DNA of 64,000 nucleotides, taken from positions 407,650 through 471,649 of the forward strand of contig JALPQD010000413.1 in assembly GCA_023101885.1 (NCBI GenBank). The letters are read 5' to 3'. The position numbers and the translations under genes are program-made. Positions 41,531 to 53,193 of the stretch are shown in pieces (the stretch's first letter is position 1; every line of letters begins with the position of its first letter). The notes below the pieces were generated by a model that was not told the DNA's origin, ran no database searches, and worked only from the letters and a program-made list of their open reading frames with translations. This DNA comes from Typhlomys cinereus. Its lineage: Eukaryota; Chordata; Mammalia; Rodentia; Platacanthomyidae.

Positions 41531-43851
41531 ATGGAGAGCAGGGAGCCCTGGAGGCCACACAAGCTGGAGCGGCGATGCTGTAAGGCGCCGAAGCCCTCAG
41601 CACAGTGACGGGAGAGGAGTGGTCGCTTCTGCCGGACTGCGCGCCCCACCAAGTGCTGTTCCCACACAGGCTGCTGTGCAGTGCGACTGTTCTGAGCGTC
41701 CAAGTCAGACGTCACCAGGGATCTACCTATGGAGCCACCCGCTTCTGCCACCACCAGGGTTGAATGTCATGATCATCACGCAGTGGGAAGAGACAGCCAC
41801 GGTGCTGTTGGTTGTCTTACAAGGGTACTCATCTCTACTCGGGATCCACCCTCATGATTTCTCTAGCCCTCACCACCTCCGAAAAGTTTCAGTAACAAAT
41901 CCCACCAGAATTAAGAACTCTTGCATTGCTTTCAGCGGATTTCTACCCATCTCTGCAAGGCATCTGCCTTGACTCCATCTGACTGCCTCCCCTGCGGGAG
42001 ATATTCCCAGGTTTAACCTTCTTCCTGGCAGGATCTCACCAGTAGCGCTAGACATCCCCAAAGCTGCTGCCAGAGACTGCTGCAGACGCAAGATCACCTT
42101 CAATGCATGAGACTGTAGGCTAACATGCATGAGAAGGGACGGAGAAGGAAAAGATGAACCACAGCCAAGAACAGGTACCTCGAAACTGAGGGGGGCTTTG
42201 TCGATTCCCCCCAGCATGGCCCTCAGTCCTATCAAACAGAATGGAACTAACCCTGCCACACGAGAGCCTAACAAGGTCTCAGCTGGCCTGTATTCCCAGG
42301 AAAGGACCCCTTGCCAGAATCTCAGCATCAGCATGAAAGTCCATTTATGGCTTTCTACAGATTCTGAAAGAAGTTTTAACAGCTGTGTAGGGGAGTTTAA
42401 AAATTCCTAATTAAGACAGGACTCCCCAAAGTCTTGACTAGTCATAATACAAGCTACTCAAACATGCAACAATCCCTAAGGCTGGAGGCAAGGAACTCCC
42501 TGCTAGACATGCAGGGTGCCCAGATGGGTCACATGGGTACCACAAATCATAGGCTGGGCTCTCCTAATCCTAATGCAAGCAGTAAGATTCCTTGGGTGGA
42601 AGAGGAGGGCATTTATAATGAATATAATGAGCGTTTAAAACCATCTAGCATTCAGTTGAATGATAAAGTGTTTCAGTCACCAGAATAGAAATCCCCAAAT
42701 ACACTAAGTCAAATACAGCAATCCAGTGACGTCATGGGAACCCAGCTAAGAAGAAACCAGTCCCTACTCCTGATGCTTGGTCACACCACAAAAGGCTTCG
42801 ATGTGCTTGCCGATGGTCTCCAGAGCTCAGCACCTCAGAGAAAGCAAAGTACAGGGCCTCACAAAGTACAGGGTCCTACAGCTTCCTGGGTTCAGGGAGA
42901 TGCTACAAGACACCCCAGCTGAAGCAAACTTTCCTGGCTTTGCCAACGGACAAAGATTCAATTAATGACAAAGGGGAGGGTCAGGAGAGCAGATGTCTCC
43001 AGTGAGAATGAAAGCCGCTAAAGTAAAACCCCATGTTCTATAATTATACAAATGCTCTGCTTGGCTCTGGAGCCTAGCTGGTCCTGTAGCCCTTCACTTC
43101 ATTCTTGAGGCATCTACAGCCATGGGCATTCATAATGAACTAGCTCTCTGCATGTTACAGGTGGGACACAGTTGAAATCCCGGGGCTACAAGCTGTCAAA
43201 CTCAACACCCTCAGCTTCAGAGTTGCCACTTTGATTCGTCAGTAGTTATTCTCAAAGGAGAACACACATCTTAGGCACATACCCCTTTGTGTCTATCAGA
43301 GGGGTGTATCTGGAGTGCTGTTTCTGGGGTGTCCCGGAACATATGCAGGAGGTAATAATTCACATGTGTTTCTTCTTCATTCTTCTTTCTCCCAGATTTC
43401 TGGAGGTGTTCTTGACAAGCAAAAATTATCTGTTTAACAATGTAAACATGGTGCTGGTCTGCACATACATGGTGAATCACCGACCCGGATCACACTAGCT
43501 GGCATGCTGGCATGCCACAAAGTGATGATGCTTCATGAATACCAATGACTTTTCAGATCTACCCCCTTAGTGACTCTTCTTGGCCGTGGAGGCGGGGGAC
43601 CCAGGGTCTCGCTCAGACTCAGCACAGTCTCGCGCAGAGAGGCAGTGACCGTGCACCCACAGAAGACAGCAGAGTGTCGTCGACAGCAGTCACGGAGCTT
43701 TGTGCTAGATCTCCGGCACAGTCTCCTCTTTGTTTCTAGTGTCTCCCTGGATGGAAAGTGCACCACGATGGTAACTGATCATTTTTCCAGAATAAGTTAT
43801 TCTAAGTAGAATTCATGCCATGGAATTTTGAACAGAACAAATAACAAGAAA
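41531..43851. other. unassigned sequence, no gene seen
   Basis: Over 2.3 kb with little that is recognisable. Frames of 154-155 codons at 41505-41972 (plus) and 41870-42334 (minus) overlap and have no domain. A 17 bp unit with AAGTACAGGG is doubled at about 42846-42878. Part of 42380-42720 may be an old LTR-like or DNA repeat. Confidence 0.4.
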
Positions 43852-44055
43852 TGCAGTAGTCCCAACATCTACATGAGATCATGTTCCAGGATTTTTGTGA
43901 GTACCTAAAACCACATAATATGCACTACTGTTTTTCTCTATTGTTTTTTCTACATCTATTATAAAGTTTTGCTGACAAGTAAGATACAGCAAGATTACAG
44001 TAAACTCAGCAATAACAGCACGAAGATTTTGTTATATGCTATAAAAAAAAGCTAT
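43852..44055 (+). mobile_element. Tigger-like (TcMar) DNA transposon
   Basis: CAGTAGTCCCAACATCTACA, TGAGTACCTAAAACCACATA, CATCTATTATAAAGTTTTGC and ATACAGCAAGATTACAGTAA fit an old Tigger-type non-autonomous element (TGCCTGAAACC, ATAAAGTTTAAT). Confidence 0.55.
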
Positions 44056-44244
44056 TTGAAACTAATGAACTGCTTATTTTTGAAATTTTCCACTTTGAAA
44101 ATTTCCCATGTTGAATTCATGGAATGGAGACTATAGAAAGGAAGACAAGAGATGGGAGTGGTGGCTAGTGTACCAGTCAACCTGTCCCTACAGACACGGG
44201 AGGAAAAGGAAGAACACAGAGATGGCAGAATGAGAATGCAGTGA

Positions 44245-44605
44245 TGGGGAGATGGCATGCAGCTAAGTCCTTGCCACACGAGCATGAGTTCAGGAGTCTG
44301 GATGCCCTGAACCCACACAGATGCTGGGTAGATGGCATCCTAGAATCCCAGCACTGGAGATGAAGACGGGTATCCCCAGACAAACTGGCCGGCAAAACTA
44401 GCCTCATCCGTGAACTCTGAGTTTGATGTAAAATCCTGACTCAATCAAGGTGGAGAGTAATGGAGAAGGAGTCCTGATTTCAATCTTGAGTTTCCACACG
44501 TGTGTACACTTACACACACACATGCATATATACACACATGAATACACTCAGTACATGTATGCAAACACACATACACACATACATACTACACAAATATACA
44601 TAATG
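44245..44605 (+). mobile_element. B4 SINE
   Basis: GGGGAGATGGCATGCAGCTA, ATCCTAGAATCCCAGCACTG (B1-like core), CAAGGTGGAGAGTAATGGAG and a CA-rich tail from 44513. Order and length fit B4. Confidence 0.65.
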
Positions 44606-45674
44606 AGCAGAGAATATACCTTCAAAAGTGATCTACAAGGCCCATGACAGTCTTTCTAGACTTCCATGAGGGTGGACTGCAGGCAGGCAGGCCTTCCTGA
44701 GCGAAGGGCCTGGACAGAGAGTGGACTAAGCTCAGAAGGGGCAGGATGAGTGTTGGATGCACAGAACTAGACAAGATAAGGAGGTATGCCACCCGACTAA
44801 AAATACCATCACAGAACAAACATCCACACAGAGGGAGGCCCAGGTCAGAACTTATGCTATGCAAGGCCAGACTCATGACCTAGGGGAAGCTTGAGAAATC
44901 CTTGCAGAAGAGCAAGACGAACGGAGAACACACCTGACACAAGCTGATACAGGGAGAACAAAGCAGGGCAGGCACAGAGGGCAAAGACAGTGCACAGAGA
45001 TTTCAACATGAGCTGATGTTCAACAAAGTAATGTGTGCGTAAATACGGTACAAAAGCTGACCCTTATTCCATAGGAGAAAATAGCCTTCCAGTATGTATT
45101 GTGGATAACGCCTAAAAAACACTCTCTAAGCTGTGGAAGAACTAAGCTACTTCACCAAGTCAGGGAAGCAAGACTATATATATATATGGATAAGGAGCAC
45201 CACATTTCTTAGTGTCTCCAACAACAGACACCATTTCCAATCTCACTTTGTCCCCCTCTCAACATTCCCAGTGGCCAAGAACCCCTCTTTGAGCCATGTC
45301 AAAACTTCAGGTACAGTCCTAAAATGAATAGCTTTGTAAATAAATGCCAAAGTTCACAGCTTACAAGCTAAATAATAATCTGGCTTTATTTGTTTCTGAA
45401 ATGCACCTAAAAAAAAAATAAAATAAAAGCAGCAGAAGGATGTACCTTGAAAAACTCCCACTAAAGCCAAAAAAAAAAAAAAAAAAGAGTCATTTTCTTT
45501 TTTGGATGATTAGACAGCAAATTGTCCATCAAAGATCCAGCCATCCTGTGATATATGAGCTATGAGTTCACTCTCCACCTGGATCCTTCCAGGATTTTTT
45601 AAGTTACTCAGTTATCAATAATTGTCACCAAAAAAAACAATGGGGTTCCAAGTTTGGCAGCAGGACTGTGTATT
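44606..45674. other. unassigned sequence, no gene seen
   Basis: A-rich runs at 45410-45426 and 45470-45486 lie in otherwise unassigned DNA. An 84-codon minus frame at 44622-44876 has no domain. Confidence 0.4.
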
Positions 45675-46000
45675 AAACCAGGGAAAGGAACTCAGGTGGT
45701 AAAATGCTGGTCTTGCAAGCATGAGGGCCTGAGTTTAACCCTGGGGCCCACATTAAAAAGCCAGGTATTGTGGTACGTGTTTGTACTCAAACCACAGGAC
45801 AGGTAGAGAAGGGAGATCCCTACGATATGTTGCAGATAGTCTAGCCTACTTGGTGAGCTCCAAGCCACTGAGAAATCCTGTGTTGAAAAGCAAGATGAAT
45901 GATGCCTGAGGTTGCCCTCTGACCTCTACAACCATGCACATGCATGAGCACCTGGACACGCATGAACATGCACCTATGCACACACAGAGTTGCGCTCATC
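45675..46000 (+). mobile_element. B4/RSINE1-type SINE
   Basis: GGAACTCAGGTGGTAAAATG, CAAGCATGAGGGCCTGAGTT, AAAGCCAGGTATTGTGGTAC (B1-like), GGGAGATCCC, TTGCCCTCTGACCTCTACAA and a CA-rich tail give the full composite order. Confidence 0.8.
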
Positions 46001-46049
46001 AGTTCTACAGACCACCAACCGTGTTTTCTATTTTTAAATACTAGAAAAA

Positions 46050-46325
46050 TGAAAAATCAGTCTACAGACATCTTAACCTGAAAGCAGACCTAAAAATTAA
46101 ATTAAAAATGAAAGCCTTTGTGAAACCTACAAGAACGAATATGTCTGTTTAGCAGAGCTGTGAAATATAAGATCAATGCAAGACAAACAACTCCATTTCT
46201 GCATACTATATATTGATAGTACTAATATAATTCTGAAAACCACAGAACAGTTGAAAAACTAAAGACTAAAGATATGAAGAGTTATACTATGTTCCAAATA
46301 AAGGATATTATCTATATATAATTTT
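46050..46325 (+). mobile_element. ancient L1 ORF2 fragment
   Basis: AAATATAAGATCAATGCAAG, CAACTCCATTTCTGCATACT and GATAGTACTAATATAATTCT match mid-ORF2 of L1. The antisense L1 3' UTR that follows cuts it off. Confidence 0.6.
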
Positions 46326-46327
46326 AG

Positions 46328-46860
46328 TGTTTCATGCATGAATACAGTGAATTTATGATATTTTCGCTCCCTAATATCTAATCTCATCCACTCTCTTCTT
46401 CCCCTTACAACCTTTCATCACCCTTGTTAGACTCCCTCCTATTGTCAAGTCTTTTCATGTATGTGGCCCACTGAATTTCATCTAGTTTGCCTTTGATGAC
46501 ATATACCTGAAAACTTGCTGGAGCATGAATCATATATGGGCACACCATGGAGGAAAACATCTTCCTTTTCTTCCCTATCAGCATTAGTCATCATCAATCT
46601 CTCAGAGAGGTGTGGAACCTCTTGAGTCTTTTTTCCCCTTCCATGATGAAATGTTCATAGGACAATCCCCATGCAAATCTTGTGAAAATATATATAGTTG
46701 TAGTAAATTCATAGATACCACAGTCCTGCTATGTCCAGGAGATAATGTCTGGTTGCAGCCCCGTCCCATTTCAGGCTCTTACAATCTTACTCCACCTCTT
46801 CAGCAATGCTCCCTGAGCCTTGGGGTGGAGGTGGGGATGACTATGAACTGCTTTGCCTTA
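46328..46860 (-). mobile_element. L1 3' UTR, antisense, Lx8-like
   Basis: TTCTTCCCCTTACAACCTTT, ATGTGGCCCACTGAATTTCA, TTCCATGATGAAATGTTCAT, GCTATGTCCAGGAGATAATG, TCAGGCTCTTACAATCTTAC and GCTCCCTGAGCCTTGGGGTG are in the order of an old rodent L1 3' UTR in reverse. Confidence 0.75.
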
Positions 46861-46867
46861 AACAGGA

Positions 46868-47042
46868 CAATCTTTTTATATTTATTTATCTTCTATGTGA
46901 GTGACCTATGCGTGTGAAAGTCAGAAGACAACTTGCAGGGTTCAGTTCTCTCCTCCCACCTTGGATGTTCTAGGGATCAAACTCAAGTGATCAGGCTTCT
47001 TGGAGTCAAGCACCTTTATTCACTGAGCCATCTTGCAGGCCC
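46868..47042 (-). mobile_element. B3 SINE, antisense
   Basis: AAGTCAGAAGACAACTTGCA, GGGTTCAGTTCTCTCCTCCC, TCAAGTGATCAGGCTTCTTG and CACTGAGCCATCTTGCAGGC are the B3 text in reverse. Confidence 0.85.
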
Positions 47043-47352
47043 CAAGTAGGGCCTGTGTGTGTGTGTGTGTGTGTGTGTTATGTGTCTGTATGTGTCAGAG
47101 GGTACTGTGTGTATCTGTGGAGTCCCAAGGATGACTTCACCCTGGATTGCACTACCTCTTTGCTTTTGCTATGGAGTTTCCCACGCTCCACCTTCCAGGG
47201 CCACAAGTGTAGGCCACCACCATTTCTACCTGGCATTTTGTTGTTGTTGTTTTGTTTTGTTTTGTTTTGTTTTATGTGGAATCCGGCATCTGAACTTAGG
47301 ACCTCCTGTTTGTGAGGCAGAGGTGTAACCCCTGCGCCATCTCTCCTGTCCA
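47043..47352 (-). mobile_element. older-type B2-like SINE, antisense
   Basis: A TG tail at 47052-47078, then AGAGGGTACTGTGTGTATCT, CCAAGGATGACTTCACCCTG, CACCATTTCTACCTGGCATT, a (TTTTG)n insertion at 47238-47272, GAATCCGGCATCTGAACTTA and CCCTGCGCCATCTCTCCTGT. It abuts the previous SINE. Confidence 0.85.
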
Positions 47353-47379
47353 GGACACAATATTTTTAATTCTCCCTAA

Positions 47380-47570
47380 ATTGATGGGTGGAAATGGTTT
47401 TCCATTAGGGGGTCTCCCTAATAAATCCCAGGAGATATGAACAGTATCTAGAGACATCACTGGTTTTCACAATCTGGGGCGAGTCCCTTCTGCAATCTAA
47501 TGGGCAGAAGCTTGGGAGGCTATAAATACCTTGCACTGCAGAGGGCACCCTCAAGGCAACTCACCCATCA
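47380..47570 (+). mobile_element. old hAT-type (MER) DNA transposon
   Basis: GTATCTAGAGACATCACTGG, TTTTCACAATCTGGGGCGAG, ATCTAATGGGCAGAAGCTTG GGAGGCT and TTGCACTGCAGAGGGCACCC follow a common mammalian non-autonomous hAT element. The exact family is not certain. Confidence 0.5.
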
Positions 47571-47614
47571 GCAGCACCAGGACCCCAAGGGGAACTCCTG
47601 ATCCACAGAGCTAG

Positions 47615-48145
47615 TACAGATCCAACCCAGAAGTCTTCATTGGGAAAAGAACCAATTCTAAAATTCACATGGAAATGCAAAGGCTGTGGAAAATCAAAAC
47701 AGCTCTGAACAACCAAGTTGGAGAGCTAACACAACCTTTCGAGAGACTGCCATGCCTGTGTCTGGAGGCTTAATATAGAAGCTTCAGAGTGCAAAGAGGT
47801 AATTCCCCATGAATTTCTGCTTATCAGGGCTCTCTAAGTCGGTATCACTGGAAAACATGCCTGAAGGGAAATGTGAGTGAGAAGTATGGAGATTGTGTCC
47901 CTTATAGCCATTTGCTACCTTTAGGGCAATGAAACTGTTCTCTCTAGAGAGCACGCATCTCACGAGGATTTCTTTTTTTCCCCCTTTCCCTCCTCTTCTT
48001 CCAACTGATCTCAGTGGTACCACAACACTACATATATACAGGGCAGACCTGGCACCATGTTGCCTCAAGGAAAGCAGACACTGTTACTAAAAAGGTGGTT
48101 GTTTCTGATCTAGACATGTAAGAGTGCACCATGTTACCCATGAGA

Positions 48146-48193
<48 letters not shown>

Positions 48194-48790
48194 TTCAAAG
48201 TGTAGGGCAGTGTGCTACTGGCATCAAAATAAGACAACAGACTAGTACAACATATACTCTGCAGAAATATACACACGTATATGGAGGAAAACTTCTACCA
48301 AGGTGTGAAAGCAATTCTGAAGGGAAAGGATGGTTCTCCCAACAAATCATGCTAGAAAAATTAGATTGTGCATGGGGAAAGAATGAAATGTTTCATATTC
48401 ACACCATACACCAGAGTTAATTTCAAATGATTTATAGAAACGTAAAATTTAAAACCATACAACTTCTACAAGAACAGTTCTTTACAGCTCTGGATTAAGT
48501 AAAATTTGAACAACATCAAAATTTAAAATGTCTCAACTTCAGAGGTTACCGTTATGAAAAGTAAAGACAAACCATGTGTCCCAAGAAAATATCTATGAAG
48601 CATCTATTTCATATGAAATTTGTACCCAGAATGTATATAGAATTCTCAAATAAATAAAAAAGAATGATGCCAGCAAAAATAAAAGAAAAAGAATCAAGAA
48701 AAAAAATCTCTATTTCATAAAAGCAATGAGAAAATTGGCATAGAGTGTCAAAATCAACTTTTTTCAGAGCTTTAAAGACAACTTTAAAAC
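47615..48790 (+). mobile_element. ancient L1 ORF2
   Basis: AAAATTCACATGGAAATGCA and AAACAGCTCTGAACAACCAA (mid-ORF2), then GAAGGGAAAGGATGGTTCTC, CAAATCATGCTAGAAAAATT, ATTCACACCATACACCAGAG and CTACAAGAACAGTTC continue it in order. The AC repeat at 48148-48192 lies within. Frames are broken. Confidence 0.65.
48148..48192. repeat. (AC)n microsatellite
   Basis: About 22 uninterrupted AC units. Confidence 0.95.
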
Positions 48791-49394
48791 AGCTCACAGC
48801 AATCTGATGTTTCTCATGGATGAACAGCAAGCTCTGGGCAGGTGAACTTGGACCTACTTCCATCCCATCATGCAACTGCTGCGGGAACCTTGAAAGCCAG
48901 AGGTCCACAGTGGGTCCTGGTGCCTGCAAGGGCTTCTGCGAAGTCCCAGCCCCAAAGAACTGCCCTGATCTGCTCTGTGTGCTGTGTTGAAGAACCCACC
49001 AGAAGCGCAGTCTTTCTGTTACCAGAACAGAGTTTAACCAGTGGGGCAGTGCTTTTTCCTGGGGATATGGAAGGCAATATTGGCCAACAGAGCAAGAGGT
49101 ATGGTTAACCAAGGAGCAAAAGTAAACCAAACGCCTTATAGGAAAAATACACACAATAGAATGGTTATTGGAGCTTTGAAAAGTTCCAACACAGTACTGA
49201 AAAATTAAAGGGCACCATATATGGAGGAGCCGTGACCTAAACAAGGGTTCTTCACAGGTTCTGCAAAGGCGTAAGGAGGGACTGAACGCTCATCTCTGGC
49301 TTGCTCTCTCCAGATAGCTCAAAGTAAACAGCAAGTGAAGGCTGAAACGCAGCTCAGACACCTGGCCAAGTACTTAAACCATGTGTAGGTGACT
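48791..49394. other. unassigned sequence between two L1 fossils
   Basis: The longest frame of the window (211 codons, minus, 48609-49244) crosses from reversed L1 into this stretch. It has no domain and is probably chance. The sequence may be another old repeat. Confidence 0.4.
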
Positions 49395-49596
49395 TGACTT
49401 TTTGATATGAAAGAATCCTAAGGAGAGACGGAAGGATGAAGAAGGAAAAATAGAAAGAAAATATCCAAAATAATTCCAAAACACTATCAATGGCAGCAAA
49501 TAAGTTCAGCTGCCATTAGGAAAGTCAATAAATGAAAACTGACTAAATTTCTGTACATGTACAAGGAACAACTTAAAAAATTCAGAATAATCAATC

Positions 49597-49795
49597 CTGA
49601 AACTGGCAAAATAGCTCAGCAGGTAAAGTGTCTACTCATAAACCTGTCACCTGAGTTTGACCCCTGGAAGCCCATGGGGTGAGAGACAGACCTGACTTCT
49701 AAAAGTGGTCTTCTGACCACCACTTATGCGCCATGTCACGCATGCACGCCTGTCTCTCTCTCCCTCTTTTTTCCTCCTCCTCTCCTAAGATAAAT
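49597..49795 (+). mobile_element. B3/B2-type SINE
   Basis: GCAAAATAGCTCAGCAGGTA (A-box region), CACCTGAGTTTGACCCCTGG (B-box region), GTCTTCTGACCACC and a CT-rich tail. Inserted into the L1. Confidence 0.8.
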
Positions 49796-50700
49796 ATGGG
49801 ATAAAGAAATCAATAGTAAGAAAACAATTACATTATAATATCACAAAATACTTAGAAATAAATTTAAGGAGAGATACAAGATTTATACCCGAAAAATTGC
49901 TGAAACTAAAGAAAAACTGAATGAATAAAAAGACATTTCATGTGCATGGGCTGGAAACCTTCACATCACATAAATGGCAATTGCCCCAAAATGATCTATA
50001 AATTAAATGAGATCCCTGTAAAACTCCAATTATATTTTATTGTAAAAAAAAATAGACAAGATGATCCTATAGTTCATACAGAAATGCTAAGAGCCACGAC
50101 AACCTTAAGAAAGTAGAAGAAGCTAGAAGACGCACTTTCTGGTTCTAAGCCTTGCAGTGATAAACCCACAGGCTTCTCAGCTAGTTTTCAGCATGTGCTA
50201 AGACTGTACAAAGCAAAGGGAATAGATTTTTCAAACAATCATGCTGACAACTAGAGAGCTAAAGCAAAAAATAAATAAATAAATAAAACCAAGCCCCCAT
50301 CTCATACCACAGGTAAACTTTAAAGCAAAATGATTGAAAGACTTACATGTAAGAGTGACAATCTTAAGAGAAATCAAAGAGTTAAGTCTTCACAACTATG
50401 GACTAAGCAACAGCTTCCCAGAAGTGACACCAAGACACCCAGCAACCAGAGGAACAAACAGATAAAATGGACACACAGAAATTAAAAACTTACCAATATC
50501 AGAGACCAGAAAAGTGAGAGGAAATCCACAAAATGGGAGAAAACATCTGAAATCACGTATCTGAAGGGGCCAGGTATCCACAGTGCACAGAGACCTCTTA
50601 CAACTTAGCGATGGAAAAACAGCCCCATGGAAAGTGAGTAAAGGATTTGAATAAATTGCTCCAAAAAAAATGATATTTGCAAGAACAACAAGCTCAACTT

Positions 50701-50826
50701 TTTAAAGTGTTTTTCATATTGGAGGTCAGAGGACAACCTTCTCTCCGCCATGTAGGCTTCTGGGGATCAAACTCAGGTTTCCAGGTTTGCAAGCACGTGC
50801 CTTACCCACTGCGCTCTTGGGAGCCC
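50701..50826 (-). mobile_element. B3 SINE, antisense, with target-site duplication
   Basis: GGAGGTCAGAGGACAACCTT, GCCATGTAGGCTTCTGGGGA and CCTTACCCACTGCGCTCTTG are B3 in reverse. CAAGCTCAACTT at 50689-50700 and CAAGCTCAACCTT at 50827-50839 are the likely target-site duplications. Confidence 0.85.
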
Positions 50827-50855
50827 CAAGCTCAACCTTCCAGTTGCCACACTGA

Positions 50856-51012
50856 GATGCTGGGCCTAGTAGCACAAGATTGTAATCCCAGCCACTGAGG
50901 ACACTGAGGCAGGAAGATCACACATTCAAGGCCAGCCTGAGCTACATACACAGGCCATCAAGGGCCAACCAGAACATCTTAGCAGTATGCTCTCCCAAAT
51001 TACATCATAAAG
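50856..51012 (+). mobile_element. B1 SINE
   Basis: GATGCTGGGCCTAGTAGCAC, AAGATTGTAATCCCAGCCAC, TGAGGCAGGAAGATCACACA and TCAAGGCCAGCCTGAGCTAC are clear B1, followed by a degraded tail. Confidence 0.9.
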
Positions 51013-51020
51013 AAAATAAA

Positions 51021-51095
51021 GAATCAGGGTACAGCTCAGTGGTAGTGCTTGACCACCCTATGTGAGGTCCTGAATTCCACAGCCAGCCTCAGAAA
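51021..51095 (+). mobile_element. ID-like SINE
   Basis: GGGTACAGCTCAGTGGTAGT (A-box region) and GAGGTCCTGAATTCCACAGC (B-box region), with a short A-rich tail, follow the ID pattern. Confidence 0.75.
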
Positions 51096-51839
51096 AGAGA
51101 AAACAACTGTAAGTACATGTTCAGGAGAGAATTCAGAGCCTTCCCAACATAGCTGATAAGAATGCAAGGTAGCTACATCATCTTGCAGCAACCCAGCAAT
51201 TAGATGTCTAGGCATACACCTAGAAATGCAACAGATTTTTCCCTGAAAAAAATTGCACAGAACTGTTCTCATCAGCAATATTTATAATAGCCAATAGAGG
51301 GAAAAAGCCAAATGTACACCAGCTATTGAACAAGCAAACAAACAGCAATCTGCACAATGGAATATTATTCAGCCACGTTGAAATAAAACACTGTCAGATG
51401 TTACAAATTGGGTGAAACTTGTAAATAGTTTGCGGAGTGTAAGCCACCCACAAAGACCACCGTCAAAACATCTTATACTAGGTGAATGAATCAGAAAGTG
51501 TAGTGGCTCCATCAGATAAAGATACTTGAAAGGATAAAATAACTGGCATGTGCAATAACATGGGAATTACTGGAGACGTTACACTGAATGAAGGAGGCCA
51601 GTCCCAAAATTTTACAGACTGTATGGCTCCACTGGTGTGGCATTCTCAAAAGCAACAGTACAGTATGAAGAGCAGTAATAAATGGAGATGTTATAGAGGG
51701 ACAGCCTGGCGTGGAGCACATTCACAGAGCAGGTACCTGCTCTATCATGATTTCAGTGGTATTTACAAGAACCTGTGCATTGCTAGCCCCAGAAAGCAAG
51801 CAAACAAAGAAATGAGACTCTCTTTTCCCAGTATGCACG

Positions 51840-52200
51840 TGCCTTAGTAATTATGAAAGAATCCTCTGCAATTTTGAAATGAACAAGTTTAACGGATTTA
51901 TTTCAAGAATGAGCTAATCAATTCAGTATCCATTAAATCCAAATGTTTCCAATGGGCAGATTTAATACTCCATGCCAGGGGAAAGGTACATTCTATACAC
52001 TGAAGCACAAGAATTAATTGTTTAAGCCTGGATGCAAAAAGTAAAATTAAAATTCCATGTGCGTGACATAACGCCACGCTTAGAAGGAAAAACCGCCTTT
52101 CTGTTGAGTGGATTGAAAAGCAACTGCAAACATTTCAATCACCTGGCAAGAGAAAATGAAAGAAAGATGAGCGGCACAGCTTCCTTCCATGGCAGTGAAA
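51840..52200. other. candidate conserved noncoding element
   Basis: Complex AT-rich text without repeats: GAGCTAATCAATTCAGTATC, CATTAAATCCAAATG, AGAATTAATTGTTTAAGCC, ACATTTCAATCACCTGG. Several homeodomain-type cores are present. Conservation is inferred from appearance only. Confidence 0.35.
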
Positions 52201-52639
52201 ATGCCCATCTTCCCAGGAACGGCCCACCCTGGCTTCAAGAAGATGGTGCTCTGCTTGCTCGGTCCATCTCTTCACATTATTCCCTCCCTTCTTCCCTATA
52301 GGAGCCTTATAACAGACTCCAGCTGTAAGACAAGCCAAAACCAGACTCTTCACTCCAGAAAAAAAATAAAAATGATCATGAACCCAACCCACAAGAACCT
52401 ATGCCTACTTTCTAAGATCCACTCCAGGAGCTTACTCAGAGACAAGGTCTCAAGCTGGACACCTGACAATGGGTTCTTCCAGGACTCCTGGGACTCACAA
52501 TGGCCCCCATTCTACAAGGTTCCCAGATCAGCTGCTAAGATTATGCCGGATGGGAATAATAGTTTCCTTTAATAATAAATCAGCATAATAATCATCATAG
52601 TCCAGACCTCAGCACCTACAGCAACCTTGCAGGAAGCAG
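52201..52639. other. unassigned sequence, no gene seen
   Basis: A 127-codon plus frame (52189-52572) has no domain. No repeat recognised. Confidence 0.4.
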
Positions 52640-52735
52640 ACTTTCGCCTCGTTCAGTCAATAAATACTTAGGGAGCTCCTCCTCCAGCCAGGTGCCAACT
52701 ACAGAGCCCAGTTCCTGCTTTCAGAGCACAGGCAT
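52640..52735 (+). mobile_element. possible old MIR-type fragment
   Basis: CAGTCAATAAATACTTAGGG, AGCCAGGTGCCAACTACAGA and CAGTTCCTGCTTTCAGAGCA fit the start of an old MIR-type repeat. Confidence 0.4.
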
Positions 52736-52737
52736 TT

Positions 52738-53105
52738 GTAGCAGCTTCAGGGGTCAACTTGACAAGTGAGAAACGAGCCTATGAGGAGTTACCTTGTTAA
52801 GGAAGCCTGTCTTATTGCATAACTAACATGTGAAGACCCAGCCCACAGTGGTTGGGACCACTTCCCCGGCAGGTGGGTAACACAGAAAGAACAGAACTGA
52901 CTGGTTTAATTTGGTAGACTGGCAAGCGAGAAGGTATGTTTGGGTTCTTGCCTCTCTCTTAGCTCTTCCTGTAGATATGGTGTGTCCAGTTCCCTCAGCC
53001 CCTGTGTCACCTAGAATCTGACATAGGAACAAAAATCTCCTTGTTCCCCTAAATTGTTTGGGTGATGGATTCATTTTACAGCAACAGAAATGTGAAACCA
53101 CAACG
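52738..53105 (+). mobile_element. URR1-like hAT transposon
   Basis: TCAGGGGTCAACTTGACAAG, AACATGTGAAGACCCAGCCC, ACAGTGGTTGGGACCACTTC, TATGGTGTGTCCAGTTCCCT and TTTTACAGCAACAGAAATGT follow the URR1 pattern. Confidence 0.6.
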
Positions 53106-53116
53106 AGAGTTAAGGG

Positions 53117-53193
53117 TGACCAGACAGGCATCTCCCCTGATACTCAATGTCAGAGTGATCAGACGGGTGTCTCCCCTGATACTAGATGTCCAG
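53117..53193 (+). repeat. two-copy tandem duplication, about 38 bp
   Basis: GACCAGACAGGCATCTCCCC TGATACT is repeated as GATCAGACGGGTGTCTCCCC TGATACT with few changes. Confidence 0.85.

Larger units (their letters stand above)
49395..51690 (+). mobile_element. ancient L1 ORF2 to 3' end, split by SINEs
   Basis: Mid-ORF2 text begins near 49470 (CCAAAACACTATCAATGGC), continues at 49820 (TACTTAGAAATAAATTTAAG), 50010 (AAATGAGATCCCTGTAAAAC) and 50520 (GGAAATCCACAAAATGGGAG), and ends at 51340-51680 (CACAATGGAATATTATTCAG; CAGACTGTATGGCTCCACT). SINEs at 49597, 50701, 50856 and 51021 interrupt it. It starts upstream of the point where the preceding L1 begins, so it is a second insertion. Confidence 0.7.

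Noticed and set aside
41505..42334. Two frames of about 155 codons, opposite strands
   Set aside because: They overlap, contain no recognised domain, and the first begins in an old repeat.
48609..49244. Longest open frame, 211 codons, minus strand
   Set aside because: About a quarter of it is reversed L1 ORF2. The rest has no domain, no splice context and no codon bias I can see. A chance frame is expected at this length in 64 kb.
52189..52572. 127-codon frame beside a conserved-looking block
   Set aside because: No domain and no splice signals that I trust; composition is not clearly coding.
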